Below the pieces are notes generated by a model. The model had not been told where the DNA came from and made no database searches. It was given only the letters and a program-made list of their open reading frames with translations. The translations under genes and the position numbers were made by a program. From an uncultured Roseateles sp. (GTDB lineage Bacteria; Pseudomonadota; Gammaproteobacteria; Burkholderiales; Burkholderiaceae_C): a stretch of DNA of 64,000 nucleotides. The DNA lies in NCBI RefSeq assembly GCF_945956965.1, contig NZ_CAMFJS010000025.1:1-64000 (forward strand). The letters are read 5' to 3'. Below, one piece after another: positions 44,083-52,387 of the stretch (position 1 is the stretch's first letter; each line of letters starts with the position of its first letter).

Positions 44083-44963
44083 GGTGAGAGCAAGGCCTGG
44101 CGCAGATTGCCATCGGCGGCGTCCAGGGCGGCGCGCGCCTCGCCTACGCTCAGCTGCTTGTTCAGGGCCAGCACCGCCAGCTTGACGTGGTGGCCGCACT
44201 GCGCCAGCACGGCTTGCGCGCGCGCTTCATCCGCGCCGCTGATGCGCACGGTCAACGCCAGGGCGCGTTGCAGCAGCTTGGCATTGGTGGGTTTGAGGTC
44301 CACCATCAGATTGCCGTAGACCTTGTTGAGTTTGACCATCAGTGCGCTCGAGAATGTGTTGAGCGCTATTTTCTGCGAGCTACCGGCCTTCAGCCGCGTG
44401 CTGCCTGCAATCAATTCAGCTCCGGTGTCCAGAAAGATGCCGATATCGGCCTGAGCCGTCAGCGCCGCCCCAGGGTTGTTGGCAAAACCCAGGGTTAATG
44501 CGCCCCCTGCGCGTGCCGCCCGCAGAGCGCCCATCACATAAGGCGTGGCGCCGGAAGCGGCCAGCAGCAAGACCACATCGTTAGGCGTGGGCGCCAGAGC
44601 CAGCATCTCGGCCGCGCCTTGCGGGCCGTCGTCCTCGGCCCCTTCAATGGCCACAAACATGGCCCGCTCGCCACCGGCCAGCAGGGCCAGGGCGCGCTCG
44701 CGCGGCCAGGAGAAGGTGGGGTAGAGCTCCACGCTGTCCAGCACTCCGAGCCGGCCCGAGGTGCCGGCACCCACATAAATCAGGCGGCCGCCGGCCTGGA
44801 TGCGCGGCAAGGCCGCCTCTACCGCAGCAGCAATCTGCGCGCCCGCCGCCTGCACCGCGCGCACCGCGTCGAGCTGGTCCTGCACCAAGGTATCCACCAG
44901 GGTGGGCAGGGCGTAGAGGTCCAGATCGGCGTGTTGGGTGCTGGCGGCTTCGGTGTTCAACAT
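44079..44963 (-). CDS. murQ: N-acetylmuramic acid 6-phosphate etherase
   Basis: 294 residues, SIS fold. It splits MurNAc-6-P into GlcNAc-6-P and D-lactate in cell-wall sugar recycling. Signatures: GRLIYVGAGTSGRLGVLDSVE, FVAIEGAEDDGPQGA, LAASGATPYVMGAL, ELIAGSTRLKAGSSQKIALN and the C-terminal helix HVKLAVLALNKQLSVGEARAAL. The start is the ATG at 44963. It is the first gene of a murQ-ampG-digH-like operon with 4-base overlaps. No murP or anmK is nearby, so the phosphorylating step must be coded elsewhere. Confidence 0.95.
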   Translation of the reverse strand: MLNTEAASTQHADLDLYALPTLVDTLVQDQLDAVRAVQAAGAQIAAAVEAALPRIQAGGRLIYVGAGTSGRLGVLDSVELYPTFSWPRERALALLAGGERAMFVAIEGAEDDGPQGAAEMLALAPTPNDVVLLLAASGATPYVMGALRAARAGGALTLGFANNPGAALTAQADIGIFLDTGAELIAGSTRLKAGSSQKIALNTFSSALMVKLNKVYGNLMVDLKPTNAKLLQRALALTVRISGADEARAQAVLAQCGHHVKLAVLALNKQLSVGEARAALDAADGNLRQALLSP

Positions 44964-45107
44964 GGCGGGTGAGGGCTGCAGCTGGGCAGCCAGGCATGAC
45001 AAGGTGCTGCCGACTCTAGTGAGTTCGCTGCGCTCGCGCCAATATGCAGCGTCTTTGCTCCCATAACCCCAGCTCATTCAGTAATGTCGAAAAAATTTTC
45101 GGTGGGT

Positions 45108-45134
45108 TGTAAGAAGGGCGGGGTGCCGGGCGAC
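45108..45134 (+). promoter_or_regulatory. Candidate ECF-sigma-type promoter of the bufferin operon
   Basis: TGTAAG (45108-45113), a 17-bp spacer, then CGAC (45131-45134), 87 bases before the bufA start. This resembles the AAC/TGTAA plus CGNC layout of ECF-dependent promoters that drive such operons elsewhere. The rest of the 257-bp spacer between murQ and bufA shows no sigma-70 box I trust. Confidence 0.25.
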
Positions 45135-45220
45135 ACAAGCAGCGTGGGCGTACCAAGCGCCTGCATCAAGTGTCAAACCTTTTCTCCATTCCCGACATCT
45201 CACCCCAACCGGAGCAAATC

Positions 45221-45511
45221 ATGCAAGCAAGCACTTCCACCACCAAGACCCTGTCCGCCACCGGCCTGAGCATCGCTGCCGCCGCCGCCACCTTGTTCGC
45301 CGCTGCAGCCGGCTTCACCAGCGTGGCCCAGGCCGCGGACGGCGATATGGGCATGGTCAAGTGCTCGGGCATCAATAGCTGCAAGGGCAGCTCCGAGTGC
45401 AAGACCGCCAAGAGCGAATGCAAGGGCCACAACAGCTGCAAGGGCCAGGGCTGGGTCAGCAAGAAGACGGCTGAGGAGTGCACCAAAGAAGGCGGCAAGG
45501 TGCTGAAGTAA
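45221..45511 (+). CDS. bufA: BufA-type bufferin precursor (cysteine-rich secreted peptide)
   Basis: 96 residues. A Sec signal peptide (cleavage after VAQA, near residue 38) and a mature part with six cysteines at 48, 54, 60, 67, 73 and 87. Pattern: KCSGINSCKGSSECK and a second ECKGHNSCKGQGW. This is the KCxGxNxCK family of ribosomal metallophore precursors, in which a DUF692 enzyme turns cysteines into thiooxazole-type groups that bind metal, copper in the studied case. The next two genes encode exactly those partners. CCGGAG lies 7 bases before the ATG. A 14-bp hairpin separates it from bufB. Confidence 0.88.
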   Translation: MQASTSTTKTLSATGLSIAAAAATLFAAAAGFTSVAQAADGDMGMVKCSGINSCKGSSECKTAKSECKGHNSCKGQGWVSKKTAEECTKEGGKVLK

Positions 45512-45530
45512 GCCAATCAAGCAGCCTTGT

Positions 45531-45568
45531 GCTTGGGGCGGGGTGCAAGACCTGACCCCGCCCCAAGC
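45531..45568 (+). promoter_or_regulatory. Perfect 14-bp hairpin between bufA and bufB
   Basis: GCTTGGGGCGGGGT (45531-45544), loop GCAAGACCTG (45545-45554), ACCCCGCCCCAAGC (45555-45568). A T7 run is 12 bases later (45581-45587), too far for a standard terminator. It could protect the bufA mRNA 3' end or lower bufBC expression. The loop and right arm hold the 15-bp word repeated elsewhere. Confidence 0.75.
45545..45559 (+). repeat. 15-bp repeated word, copy 2 (in the bufA-bufB hairpin)
   Basis: GCAAGACCTGACCCC, identical to 59649-59663 and to the complement of 34264-34278. Confidence 0.6.
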
Positions 45569-45627
45569 CATATGCCTCAGTTTTTTTGACCGCGCAGGCC
45601 GCGCTGCGTTTGACAGGACCGATCACC

Positions 45628-46581
45628 ATGCCCGTCCCCTCATCCCCACCCCTGCAAGGTTTCGGCCTTGGCCTGCGCAGCGAGCATTACGCTGCTTTTG
45701 CCGATGCCGCCCGGCCGCTGCCCGCAGGGCTCAAGCCGGATTGGCTGGAGATCATCAGCGAGAACTATCTGGTGCCCGGAGGCCGCCCGCTGTGGCACTT
45801 GGAGCGCATACGACGGGACTTCCCCATGGTCATGCATGGCGTGTCCATGTCCATCGGCAGCAGCGACGCGCTGAACCTGGACTATCTGCGCGCGCTCAAA
45901 ACCCTGGCCGATCGGGTGCAGCCGGCCTGGGTGTCCGACCATTTGTGCTGGACCGGCGTGGACCACCGCAATCTGCATGATCTGCTGCCCATGCCCTATA
46001 CCGAGGCCGCGCTGGCGCATCTGCTGCCGCGCATCGCACAGGTGCAAGACCTGCTGCAGCGGCCCCTGGTGCTGGAGAACGTGTCCAGCTATATCCGCTT
46101 CGCCGAAGACGAGATGCGCGAGGCCGAGTTTGTGGCCCAGCTGCTGCGCCGCAGTGGCTGCCGCCTGCTGCTCGATGTCAACAATGTCTATGTCTCCGCC
46201 CGCAATCACGGCTTTGACGCCCGTGACTACATCGACCACATGCCGCCCGAGCAAGTGGTGCAAATCCACCTGGCCGGCCATGAAGATCAGGGTGACCTGA
46301 TCATCGACACCCACGACGCGCCGGTGTGCGACGCGGTCTGGCAGCTCTACGTCTACACCGTGCTGCGCCTGGGAGCTAAGCCCACCATGATTGAACGGGA
46401 TGACAAGATCCCGCCGCTGCTCGACTTGCTGCTGGAGTTGGATCAGGCGCGTCAGCTGGTGCGCCAGACCTGCATCACTACGAGTCATCAGCCAAGGCAA
46501 GAGCCAATGCGCCAGCGGGACTGGCCCTTGCCGCCCAGGCAAGACCTGGCCCCAGCCGCAAGTCACGGGCGCGCAGCATGA
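45628..46581 (+). CDS. bufB: BufB, DUF692-family multinuclear iron oxidase (MNIO)
   Basis: 317 residues, TIM barrel. Iron-ligand stretches: GFGLGLRSEHYAAF, DWLEIISENYLVPGG, MVMHGVSMSIGSS, WVSDHLCWTG, PLVLENVSSYIRF, LLLDVNNVYVSARNHG and VQIHLAGHEDQGDLIIDTHD. MNIO enzymes use two or three irons to oxidise cysteines of a precursor peptide, here the BufA product. The ATG at 45628 matches family starts. The ~35-residue C-terminal tail after LDQARQLVRQ is longer than expected, Pro/Arg-rich, and contains a near copy of the 15-bp word at 46539-46553. The stop overlaps bufC. Confidence 0.92.
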   Translation: MPVPSSPPLQGFGLGLRSEHYAAFADAARPLPAGLKPDWLEIISENYLVPGGRPLWHLERIRRDFPMVMHGVSMSIGSSDALNLDYLRALKTLADRVQPAWVSDHLCWTGVDHRNLHDLLPMPYTEAALAHLLPRIAQVQDLLQRPLVLENVSSYIRFAEDEMREAEFVAQLLRRSGCRLLLDVNNVYVSARNHGFDARDYIDHMPPEQVVQIHLAGHEDQGDLIIDTHDAPVCDAVWQLYVYTVLRLGAKPTMIERDDKIPPLLDLLLELDQARQLVRQTCITTSHQPRQEPMRQRDWPLPPRQDLAPAASHGRAA

Positions 46582-47396
46582 TCAGCGCAATTACAAGCTG
46601 CAATGCCGCCGCCCTGCACCGGCAACAGCAGCGGCTGCAGGTTCAGATCTTTGGCGGTGATCCGTCAGATGATCCAGAGGGGGCGGCCACGGCGAGCCCC
46701 GGCCTGCTTGCCTACCGCCATGCCTACCGCGCCCGCCTGCAAGCCGCTTTGCGGGACAACTATCTGGTGCTGCAGCGCGCGCTGGGCGACGCGGCCTTTG
46801 ACGCGCTGGCCTTGCGCTATCTGGACGCCCACCCCTCTCGCCAGCCCTCCATCCGCTGGTTTGGCGACCGCCTGGCCGAGTTCATGGCGGCGGAGGCGCA
46901 GCTGCATCCCTCCCTGATCGACTTGGCCCGCATGGATTGGGCCTTGCGCACCGCCTTCGATGCGCCCGAGGCGGCCGCCCTGTTGGGCGTGGAGGACCTG
47001 GCGGCACTGGCGCCCGAGGACTGGGGCCGCCAATGCTTTCGCCTGCAGCCCAGCGTGCAGCTGCTACCCCTGCAATGGGCGATCGAGCCGGCCTGGCGGC
47101 AGCTGCGGGCGTACGAGGCGGAGCGGGGCGATGCCGAGCCTGAGCTGGCCGAGCCCCAGGCGCATGCGCATTGGCTGCTGATCTGGCGTGATGCGGCGAT
47201 GGAGACGCGCTGGCGCTCGCTTGAGCCGCTGGAGGCGCAACAGCTGCTGGCCTTGCAGGGCTGCGCCAGCTTTGCGGCGCTCTGCGAGATGGTGGCAAAC
47301 GCCGCCGCCGACCCCAATCAGACCCAGCAGGCGGCCGCCTTGGTGGCGCAGGGCCTGGGCCGCTGGTTGGGCGAGGGGCTGCTCGCGCGTGACTGA
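46578..47396 (+). CDS. bufC: BufC, DUF2063-family partner of the MNIO enzyme
   Basis: 272 residues. The N-terminal DUF2063 domain has LLAYRHAYRARLQAALRDNY, GDAAFDALALRYLDAHPS and IRWFGDRLAEFM; the C-terminal half is a second helical/beta domain. In related systems the DUF2063 protein binds the precursor peptide and delivers it to the MNIO enzyme. The ATG lies within the stop of bufB (ATGA). It ends the operon; no DoxX-type gene follows. It converges on cti. Confidence 0.9.
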   Translation: MISAITSCNAAALHRQQQRLQVQIFGGDPSDDPEGAATASPGLLAYRHAYRARLQAALRDNYLVLQRALGDAAFDALALRYLDAHPSRQPSIRWFGDRLAEFMAAEAQLHPSLIDLARMDWALRTAFDAPEAAALLGVEDLAALAPEDWGRQCFRLQPSVQLLPLQWAIEPAWRQLRAYEAERGDAEPELAEPQAHAHWLLIWRDAAMETRWRSLEPLEAQQLLALQGCASFAALCEMVANAAADPNQTQQAAALVAQGLGRWLGEGLLARD

Positions 47397-47431
47397 AGTT
47401 GGCCGGCTCTGGGGTTCAGCGGCTCAGCGCC

Positions 47432-49813
47432 TTAGCGATTCTCCAGTCGGTTGTAGTCAAACAAGCCGCCGTCCGGCCCGGCCAGGCGGGGCCGCGCGCG
47501 GTGCAGGGCATCGCTGGCGGCCCAGAACTCGGGGTTGCTGCGGCGCACGGCCCAGCGGTCGGCCAGGCGGCGGTAGTCGGCCTCGCTGCCCAGGGCGGCC
47601 ACAGCGGCGCTGAACTCGGGCAGCTCGCTGGCCTTCACCCGCAGCAAGACATTGGGGTAGGCGCCAATCAGGCCATTGGCCACCGTCAGCGCGTTCTCGG
47701 CTGGCAGCAACTCGCCTTCTTCGCGCAGCAAGCGGGTCATATTCAGGTGACCGAGCTCGCGCAGCAGGCTGAAGTAACGCGGCGGCCCGGCGACCTCAGT
47801 GACTTCCATGAACAGCGTTGCCGGCAGCCAGCCTAGGCTGGGGCCGCGCAGGGTGGCCAGCTGGGCCAGATCGCGGCGCAGGCCGGCATTGGGCTCTTGC
47901 TGCAGGGCCCAGCGTTGCTGCAGGGCGGGGCCGATGCGCTTGGCCAGCAGGCCCAGCAACTCGGCCTTGGGGTCGGCGGTCTTGAAGGGGATGGCGCTTT
48001 CATGCGTGCCGGTCAGCGCCAGGGTTTGCATTTGCTCCAGCGCGGCAGGCCGGGCCTGGCGGTACCAATGCGCCACCACGCCGGGCCGGGCTGCGCGCGG
48101 CAGCAGATTGATGAAGTTGGCCTCGCCCTCCATGCGCAGAAAGTCCATGAACAGCCGGCTGTGCAGCTGGTGGCCAACATCGCCGTAAACGTCAAAGCCC
48201 GCAGCCAGCAGATAGAAGATGCGCTCAAACAGCGGGTAGCCGATCACCCAGGCCGTTTTGGGTGTGTCGCCCACCAGGCCTTGCACGACGCTGGCGCTTT
48301 CAAACTGGCGGAACACGGTCAGTGCGGCATTCGGGTTATGGCGGTCACCATCCCACACCATGTCCAAGGTGGGGCCGCCGTGGGCGGTGAAGGCAGCACT
48401 CAGGCTTTGCGCCTTCTCGTGCTGGAAGCGCTTTTCCTGTTTGGCGTAAACAGTCCAGAAGTCGATCACCGAGGCATCGCTGCCCTGGGCGGCCGGCAGC
48501 CCGGCGGCGGCGCCGGCGCGCAGCACCAGCTCGCTGGCGTCATGGCCCAGGCTGCTGTCGGGGTCGGTGAAGAAGACCCAGAAGCGATCCTCGATCACGT
48601 TCAGCGCCACCTGGCCCCGGCACACCGGGCCTTTGATGAAGTTCATGATGAAGAACTGCGCGTCGTCCAGCAAGAAGCGGTAGCGCGCATCGCTGGGCAT
48701 GGCCTGGAAGCTGGCCAGGCCGTTGGAGGCCATGCTGGGTTCGTAGCCGGGCAGCTGCGCCACCTCGTAGCGAGGTTTCAGGAACAGGGCGCGGTAGCGC
48801 TCGCGCCGTGCCGCGTCGAAGCGGTAAGGCATATGCGTCTTGGCCACGATGGGTTCCAAGTCACGCTGCAAGCGGTAGTAAAAAGGCGCGCTGCCGGGGT
48901 CGTCAAACGGCCGCCGGGTGGCGATGGGCGCAATCGCCTGGCCGGGCGGCGTGCTGCTGCGCACCAGCTTGTAGGCCTGGCGCGCCGCCTCGTCGCTGAG
49001 GTAGAGGTGGCCCAGGAATAAATGCTCGTAGAGGTAGCGGCTCATCAGCCGCTCTTTATTGCTGTTCCCGTTGTTGAGGAACTTCTCCCAAGCGATGACT
49101 TCGCGCTGCTCGGTGGCGGTGGGGGCCGGGGCGCCGTCATCGGGCGCGCCGGCTTCCAGCCAGCGTGCCACCAGATTCAATTCCTCGGCGCTGATGCCGG
49201 GCAGACCGTAAGGCATGCCGGCCAGGGGCTGGGCCTTGGCATGGGCCTCGAAGTGTTCGATCCGCGGGCAGCTTTGCGCCCGGTCCATCGAGAAGTCAAA
49301 AGACTTGGCCGGCAGCACATCTACCGCCGGCAGCGGATGATCTTGCTTGAGCAAGAGGCTGCGGTAGAGCAAGCTGGCCGAGCGCATGGCCTGCGGCGTG
49401 TTCTCAAATTCATTGAGCACCGGCTGGAAGCCGCGCTCGCGCCACTCCGACGCGACTTGCGCATCGGTGAACAGCCGCGTCGGCTCGGCCGGACGCAGGC
49501 GGGTACCGTCGTAGACCTTGGCGCTGCTCAGGCCGCGTGCGATGCCCTCCCAGCTGCCCAGCTTGAGCTGGCAGGGCGCGTCGTAACAGGCGTGGCAGAC
49601 CACGCAGCGGCTTTGCAGCAAGGGCTTGATCTGCTGCTGATAGCTCACGCCGCCGGGCGGCATCGCCTGGGCCTGGTCATAACGCTGCGGATCAGGGGCA
49701 CCGTGCTCGCGCTGGTAGGCCTGCTGAGTCAGCGCCGCGCAGGCGGACAAGAGCAGGGCGGGCAGGGCGATAGCGCAGCGGCTGGCAAGGCGGTGAGTCA
49801 GGTGGGCAGGCAT
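47432..49813 (-). CDS. cti: Cis-trans fatty acid isomerase, periplasmic c-type heme protein
   Basis: 793 residues. A signal peptide with a lipobox-like LLSACA, a heme-binding site CVVCHACYDAPCQLKLGSWE, and family regions RYLYEHLFLGHLYL, MPYRFDAARRERYRALFLK, DAQFFIMNFIKGPVCRGQVALNVIEDRFW and DPDSSLGHDASE. Cti converts cis-unsaturated acyl chains of membrane lipids to trans forms, which stiffens the membrane under solvent, heat or metal stress. The ATG at 49813 gives the signal peptide. Single gene, between bufC (convergent) and the LLM oxidoreductase. Confidence 0.93.
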   Translation of the reverse strand: MPAHLTHRLASRCAIALPALLLSACAALTQQAYQREHGAPDPQRYDQAQAMPPGGVSYQQQIKPLLQSRCVVCHACYDAPCQLKLGSWEGIARGLSSAKVYDGTRLRPAEPTRLFTDAQVASEWRERGFQPVLNEFENTPQAMRSASLLYRSLLLKQDHPLPAVDVLPAKSFDFSMDRAQSCPRIEHFEAHAKAQPLAGMPYGLPGISAEELNLVARWLEAGAPDDGAPAPTATEQREVIAWEKFLNNGNSNKERLMSRYLYEHLFLGHLYLSDEAARQAYKLVRSSTPPGQAIAPIATRRPFDDPGSAPFYYRLQRDLEPIVAKTHMPYRFDAARRERYRALFLKPRYEVAQLPGYEPSMASNGLASFQAMPSDARYRFLLDDAQFFIMNFIKGPVCRGQVALNVIEDRFWVFFTDPDSSLGHDASELVLRAGAAAGLPAAQGSDASVIDFWTVYAKQEKRFQHEKAQSLSAAFTAHGGPTLDMVWDGDRHNPNAALTVFRQFESASVVQGLVGDTPKTAWVIGYPLFERIFYLLAAGFDVYGDVGHQLHSRLFMDFLRMEGEANFINLLPRAARPGVVAHWYRQARPAALEQMQTLALTGTHESAIPFKTADPKAELLGLLAKRIGPALQQRWALQQEPNAGLRRDLAQLATLRGPSLGWLPATLFMEVTEVAGPPRYFSLLRELGHLNMTRLLREEGELLPAENALTVANGLIGAYPNVLLRVKASELPEFSAAVAALGSEADYRRLADRWAVRRSNPEFWAASDALHRARPRLAGPDGGLFDYNRLENR

Positions 49814-49883
49814 GGCGAACAAAAGCAGTGGCGCAGCCCCGCAAGAATAGCGCCCGGGCGTGACGATCCGCCGCGTGGGCTCC

Positions 49884-50873
49884 TCAGAGCGCCGCGAGCA
49901 AGGCGTAGGAGTGCCGCCGGGCGGCATCGTCATGCACGGCGCAGGCGACGATGAATTCATCGGCCCCTGTGCGAGCCTGGGTGGCTCGCAGGCCGGCGGC
50001 CACGGTGGCGGGCGAACCCACCAGGGACTCCGCCAACATGCGCCCCACGCCGGCTTCTTCCTGCGGCGTCCAGCGCCCGGCCATGCTGTCCACCGGGCGC
50101 GGCAGCGGGCCGCGTTGGCCACGCTGCATGCCCAGAAAGCGCTGCTGCAGCGAGGTGAAAAGGTAGGCGGCCTGCGCATCATCGTCGGCCACCACCACGT
50201 TCAGGCCCACCATGGAATAGGGCTTGGGATGCTTCTCGCTGGGGCGGTAGTGGGTGCGGTAGAGGTCCAGCGCTTGTTGCAGCAAATCGGGCGCGAAGTG
50301 GGAAGCAAAGGCAAAGGGCAGGCCCAGATAGGCCGCCAGCTGGGCGCTGTAGAGGCTAGACCCCAGCAGCCAAATCGGCACCTCGCTGCCCTGGCCGGGA
50401 ATGGCGCGCACGACCTGACCCTCGCGGGCCGGGGCCAGATAGCTTTGTAGCTCAATCACATCGTCGGGGAAGCGGTCTTCGCTGGCGCTGCTGAGGTGGC
50501 GACGCAGGGCGCGCATGGTGGCTTGGTCGGTGCCTGGGGCGCGGCCCAGGCCCAGGTCGATGCGATCCGGGAATAAGCAGGCCAGGGTGCCGAACTGCTC
50601 GGCCACCATCAGCGGCGCATGATTGGGCAGCATGATGCCGCCGGAGCCGACCCGCAAGGTCTTCGTGGCTGCCGCGAGCTGGCCAATCAGTACGGCGGTG
50701 GCCGAGCTGGCCACGCCGTCCATATTGTGGTGTTCCGCCACCCAGAAGCGGCGATAGCCCAGGGCTTCGGCATGCTGGGCCAGGGCGATGCTGCGGCGCA
50801 AAGCCTCGCCGGCATTGCTGCCTTCGACGATGGGTGCGAGGTCGAGAACGGAGAGGGGGCAGGGATGAGGCAT
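49884..50873 (-). CDS. Luciferase-like (LLM) flavin-dependent monooxygenase
   Basis: 329 residues, single-component LLM family (YhbW/MsnO8-like). Marks: [78 protein letters not shown] and [20 protein letters not shown]. It uses FMNH2 and oxygen (or F420 in some groups) on an unknown substrate. It lies 70 bases upstream of cti on the same strand and diverges from the HDOD gene. Confidence 0.92.
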   Translation of the reverse strand: MPHPCPLSVLDLAPIVEGSNAGEALRRSIALAQHAEALGYRRFWVAEHHNMDGVASSATAVLIGQLAAATKTLRVGSGGIMLPNHAPLMVAEQFGTLACLFPDRIDLGLGRAPGTDQATMRALRRHLSSASEDRFPDDVIELQSYLAPAREGQVVRAIPGQGSEVPIWLLGSSLYSAQLAAYLGLPFAFASHFAPDLLQQALDLYRTHYRPSEKHPKPYSMVGLNVVVADDDAQAAYLFTSLQQRFLGMQRGQRGPLPRPVDSMAGRWTPQEEAGVGRMLAESLVGSPATVAAGLRATQARTGADEFIVACAVHDDAARRHSYALLAAL

Positions 50874-51014
50874 GGGGCCAGTCTAGTCCGCGCGCTGCTT
50901 TTCTGCCGGGTCAAGGTCTTGGGACCGAAGTGGTTCAACGAAAGCCGAATTGGCCCGAATTGCCCCTGCTTCACCCGCGAGCGCGCGGGTCGAAAAGCTG
51001 CGAGGCTAGCGGGA

Positions 51015-52376
51015 ATGAGTTTTTTGTCCCACATCCTGTCTTGCTTGCCTGGGCGCAAGCAAGCTGCGCCCCTGCCTGAACCCGGTCGGGTGCAGACGCG
51101 CCCGCCTGCGTCAGCGCAGGCCAAGCCGCTCACGCCACCGCCCGCCGCTGACCCGGTCTTGACCGTGGTTGGCGCACGCCGGCCCTTGGTGTCGGCGCAA
51201 GGGCATTTGGCCGGCTTTGAATTTCAACTCGGCGCGGCCCAGCAAGAACGCCTATTGGCGCGCGCTGACGCCAGCACCGGCGCCGCGCACGCCAATGCCT
51301 TGCTGGCGGCCATGCGCTTGTGTGTGGCCCAGGGTCTGCGGGCCTTGACCGAATTGCCCTTGGCCTGGTTGGCGCGCAGTGTGGATGCGAATGAGCAAGC
51401 CGACGCGGTCTTGGCCGGCATGGTTCTGTTGATTCGCCCTGGTGCACCTCTGGCCAGCAGCGAGCAAGCCCTGACCCTGCTGGCCCGCCTGCGTGCTGCC
51501 GGCGCCCTGGTGGGCTGGCGTCAACAATATGGCCAGGCTTTGGCCGAGCTGGGCCGGCCCGACTTCATCGTGCCCGAGTTGACGCAAGCCAGCAGTGACG
51601 CCGCACGCCGTCAGGCCATCAGCCGCTGCCTGCTGCAAAGCGGCGCCTTGCCGCAGCTGCTGCTGGACTTGCCCGATGTGGATGCGCTGGAGGCCTTGCT
51701 GAATCAGCCCTCGGTGATGCTGGCCAGTTGCCGCCTGGATGCGGCGGCACATGCCGGTGCGGCCGCTGATTTGAGCCATGCCCTGCCGCCGCAAGCCACG
51801 GCCCTGATGCAGCTGCTGGGCCGCTTGGTGCGCGACGACGATGTGGCCCTGCTGGCCGCCGACATCAAGGCCGACGCGGCGCTGAGCGTGCGCCTGCTGC
51901 AGCACCTCAATAGCGCGGGCGCCAGCCCGGGCCGGGTGCTGGATTCGATCGAACATGCGGTGATGGTGCTGGGCCGTGACGCGCTTTACCGCTGGACTTC
52001 CCGCCTGCTGGTGCGCCTGGCCCCGCCGCGCCCGGCCGGCCAGGCCTTGCAGGCCCACGCCCTCGCACGGGCCCGCTTGCTTGAAGCCCTGGCACGCGCC
52101 AGCGGCGAGGCCGAGTCGGGTGCTTTGTATCTGCTCGGCCTGGCCAGCAGCCTGCCGCGCCTTCTGGGTTGTCAGGCCGCCGCTGCGGTGGCGATGTTGC
52201 AGCTGCCGCCATTCGCCAAGCAAGCGATGTTGGAGGGCAGCGGGCCCTGGGCGGCTTATCTGAGCTTGGCGCAAGCTCTGGATGCGGGCCAGCCTGGCGA
52301 GCAGTTCGACGCCCTGGCTGCGCCCTTCGGCGGCGCCGAGGCGGTGCAGCTGCTGGCCGCGCAGGCCTGGGAATAG
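51015..52376 (+). CDS. HDOD-domain protein with degenerate EAL-like N-terminal part
   Basis: 453 residues. After a Pro/Ala-rich linker (20-50), residues about 55-250 resemble an EAL barrel of the YuxH type (VVGARRPLVSAQGHLAGFEF, FIVPELTQ) but lack the catalytic EAL/ELL motif and metal ligands. Residues about 260-440 are an HDOD domain (LMQLLGRLVRDDDVALLAADIKAD, LRLLQ-like VRLLQHLNSA, HAVMVLGRDALYRWTSRLLV). Such proteins work as signalling adaptors rather than enzymes. ATG at 51015. Converges with the lipoprotein gene (11 bases). Confidence 0.84.
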   Translation: MSFLSHILSCLPGRKQAAPLPEPGRVQTRPPASAQAKPLTPPPAADPVLTVVGARRPLVSAQGHLAGFEFQLGAAQQERLLARADASTGAAHANALLAAMRLCVAQGLRALTELPLAWLARSVDANEQADAVLAGMVLLIRPGAPLASSEQALTLLARLRAAGALVGWRQQYGQALAELGRPDFIVPELTQASSDAARRQAISRCLLQSGALPQLLLDLPDVDALEALLNQPSVMLASCRLDAAAHAGAAADLSHALPPQATALMQLLGRLVRDDDVALLAADIKADAALSVRLLQHLNSAGASPGRVLDSIEHAVMVLGRDALYRWTSRLLVRLAPPRPAGQALQAHALARARLLEALARASGEAESGALYLLGLASSLPRLLGCQAAAAVAMLQLPPFAKQAMLEGSGPWAAYLSLAQALDAGQPGEQFDALAAPFGGAEAVQLLAAQAWE

Positions 52377-52387
52377 TCAGGCCGGGC

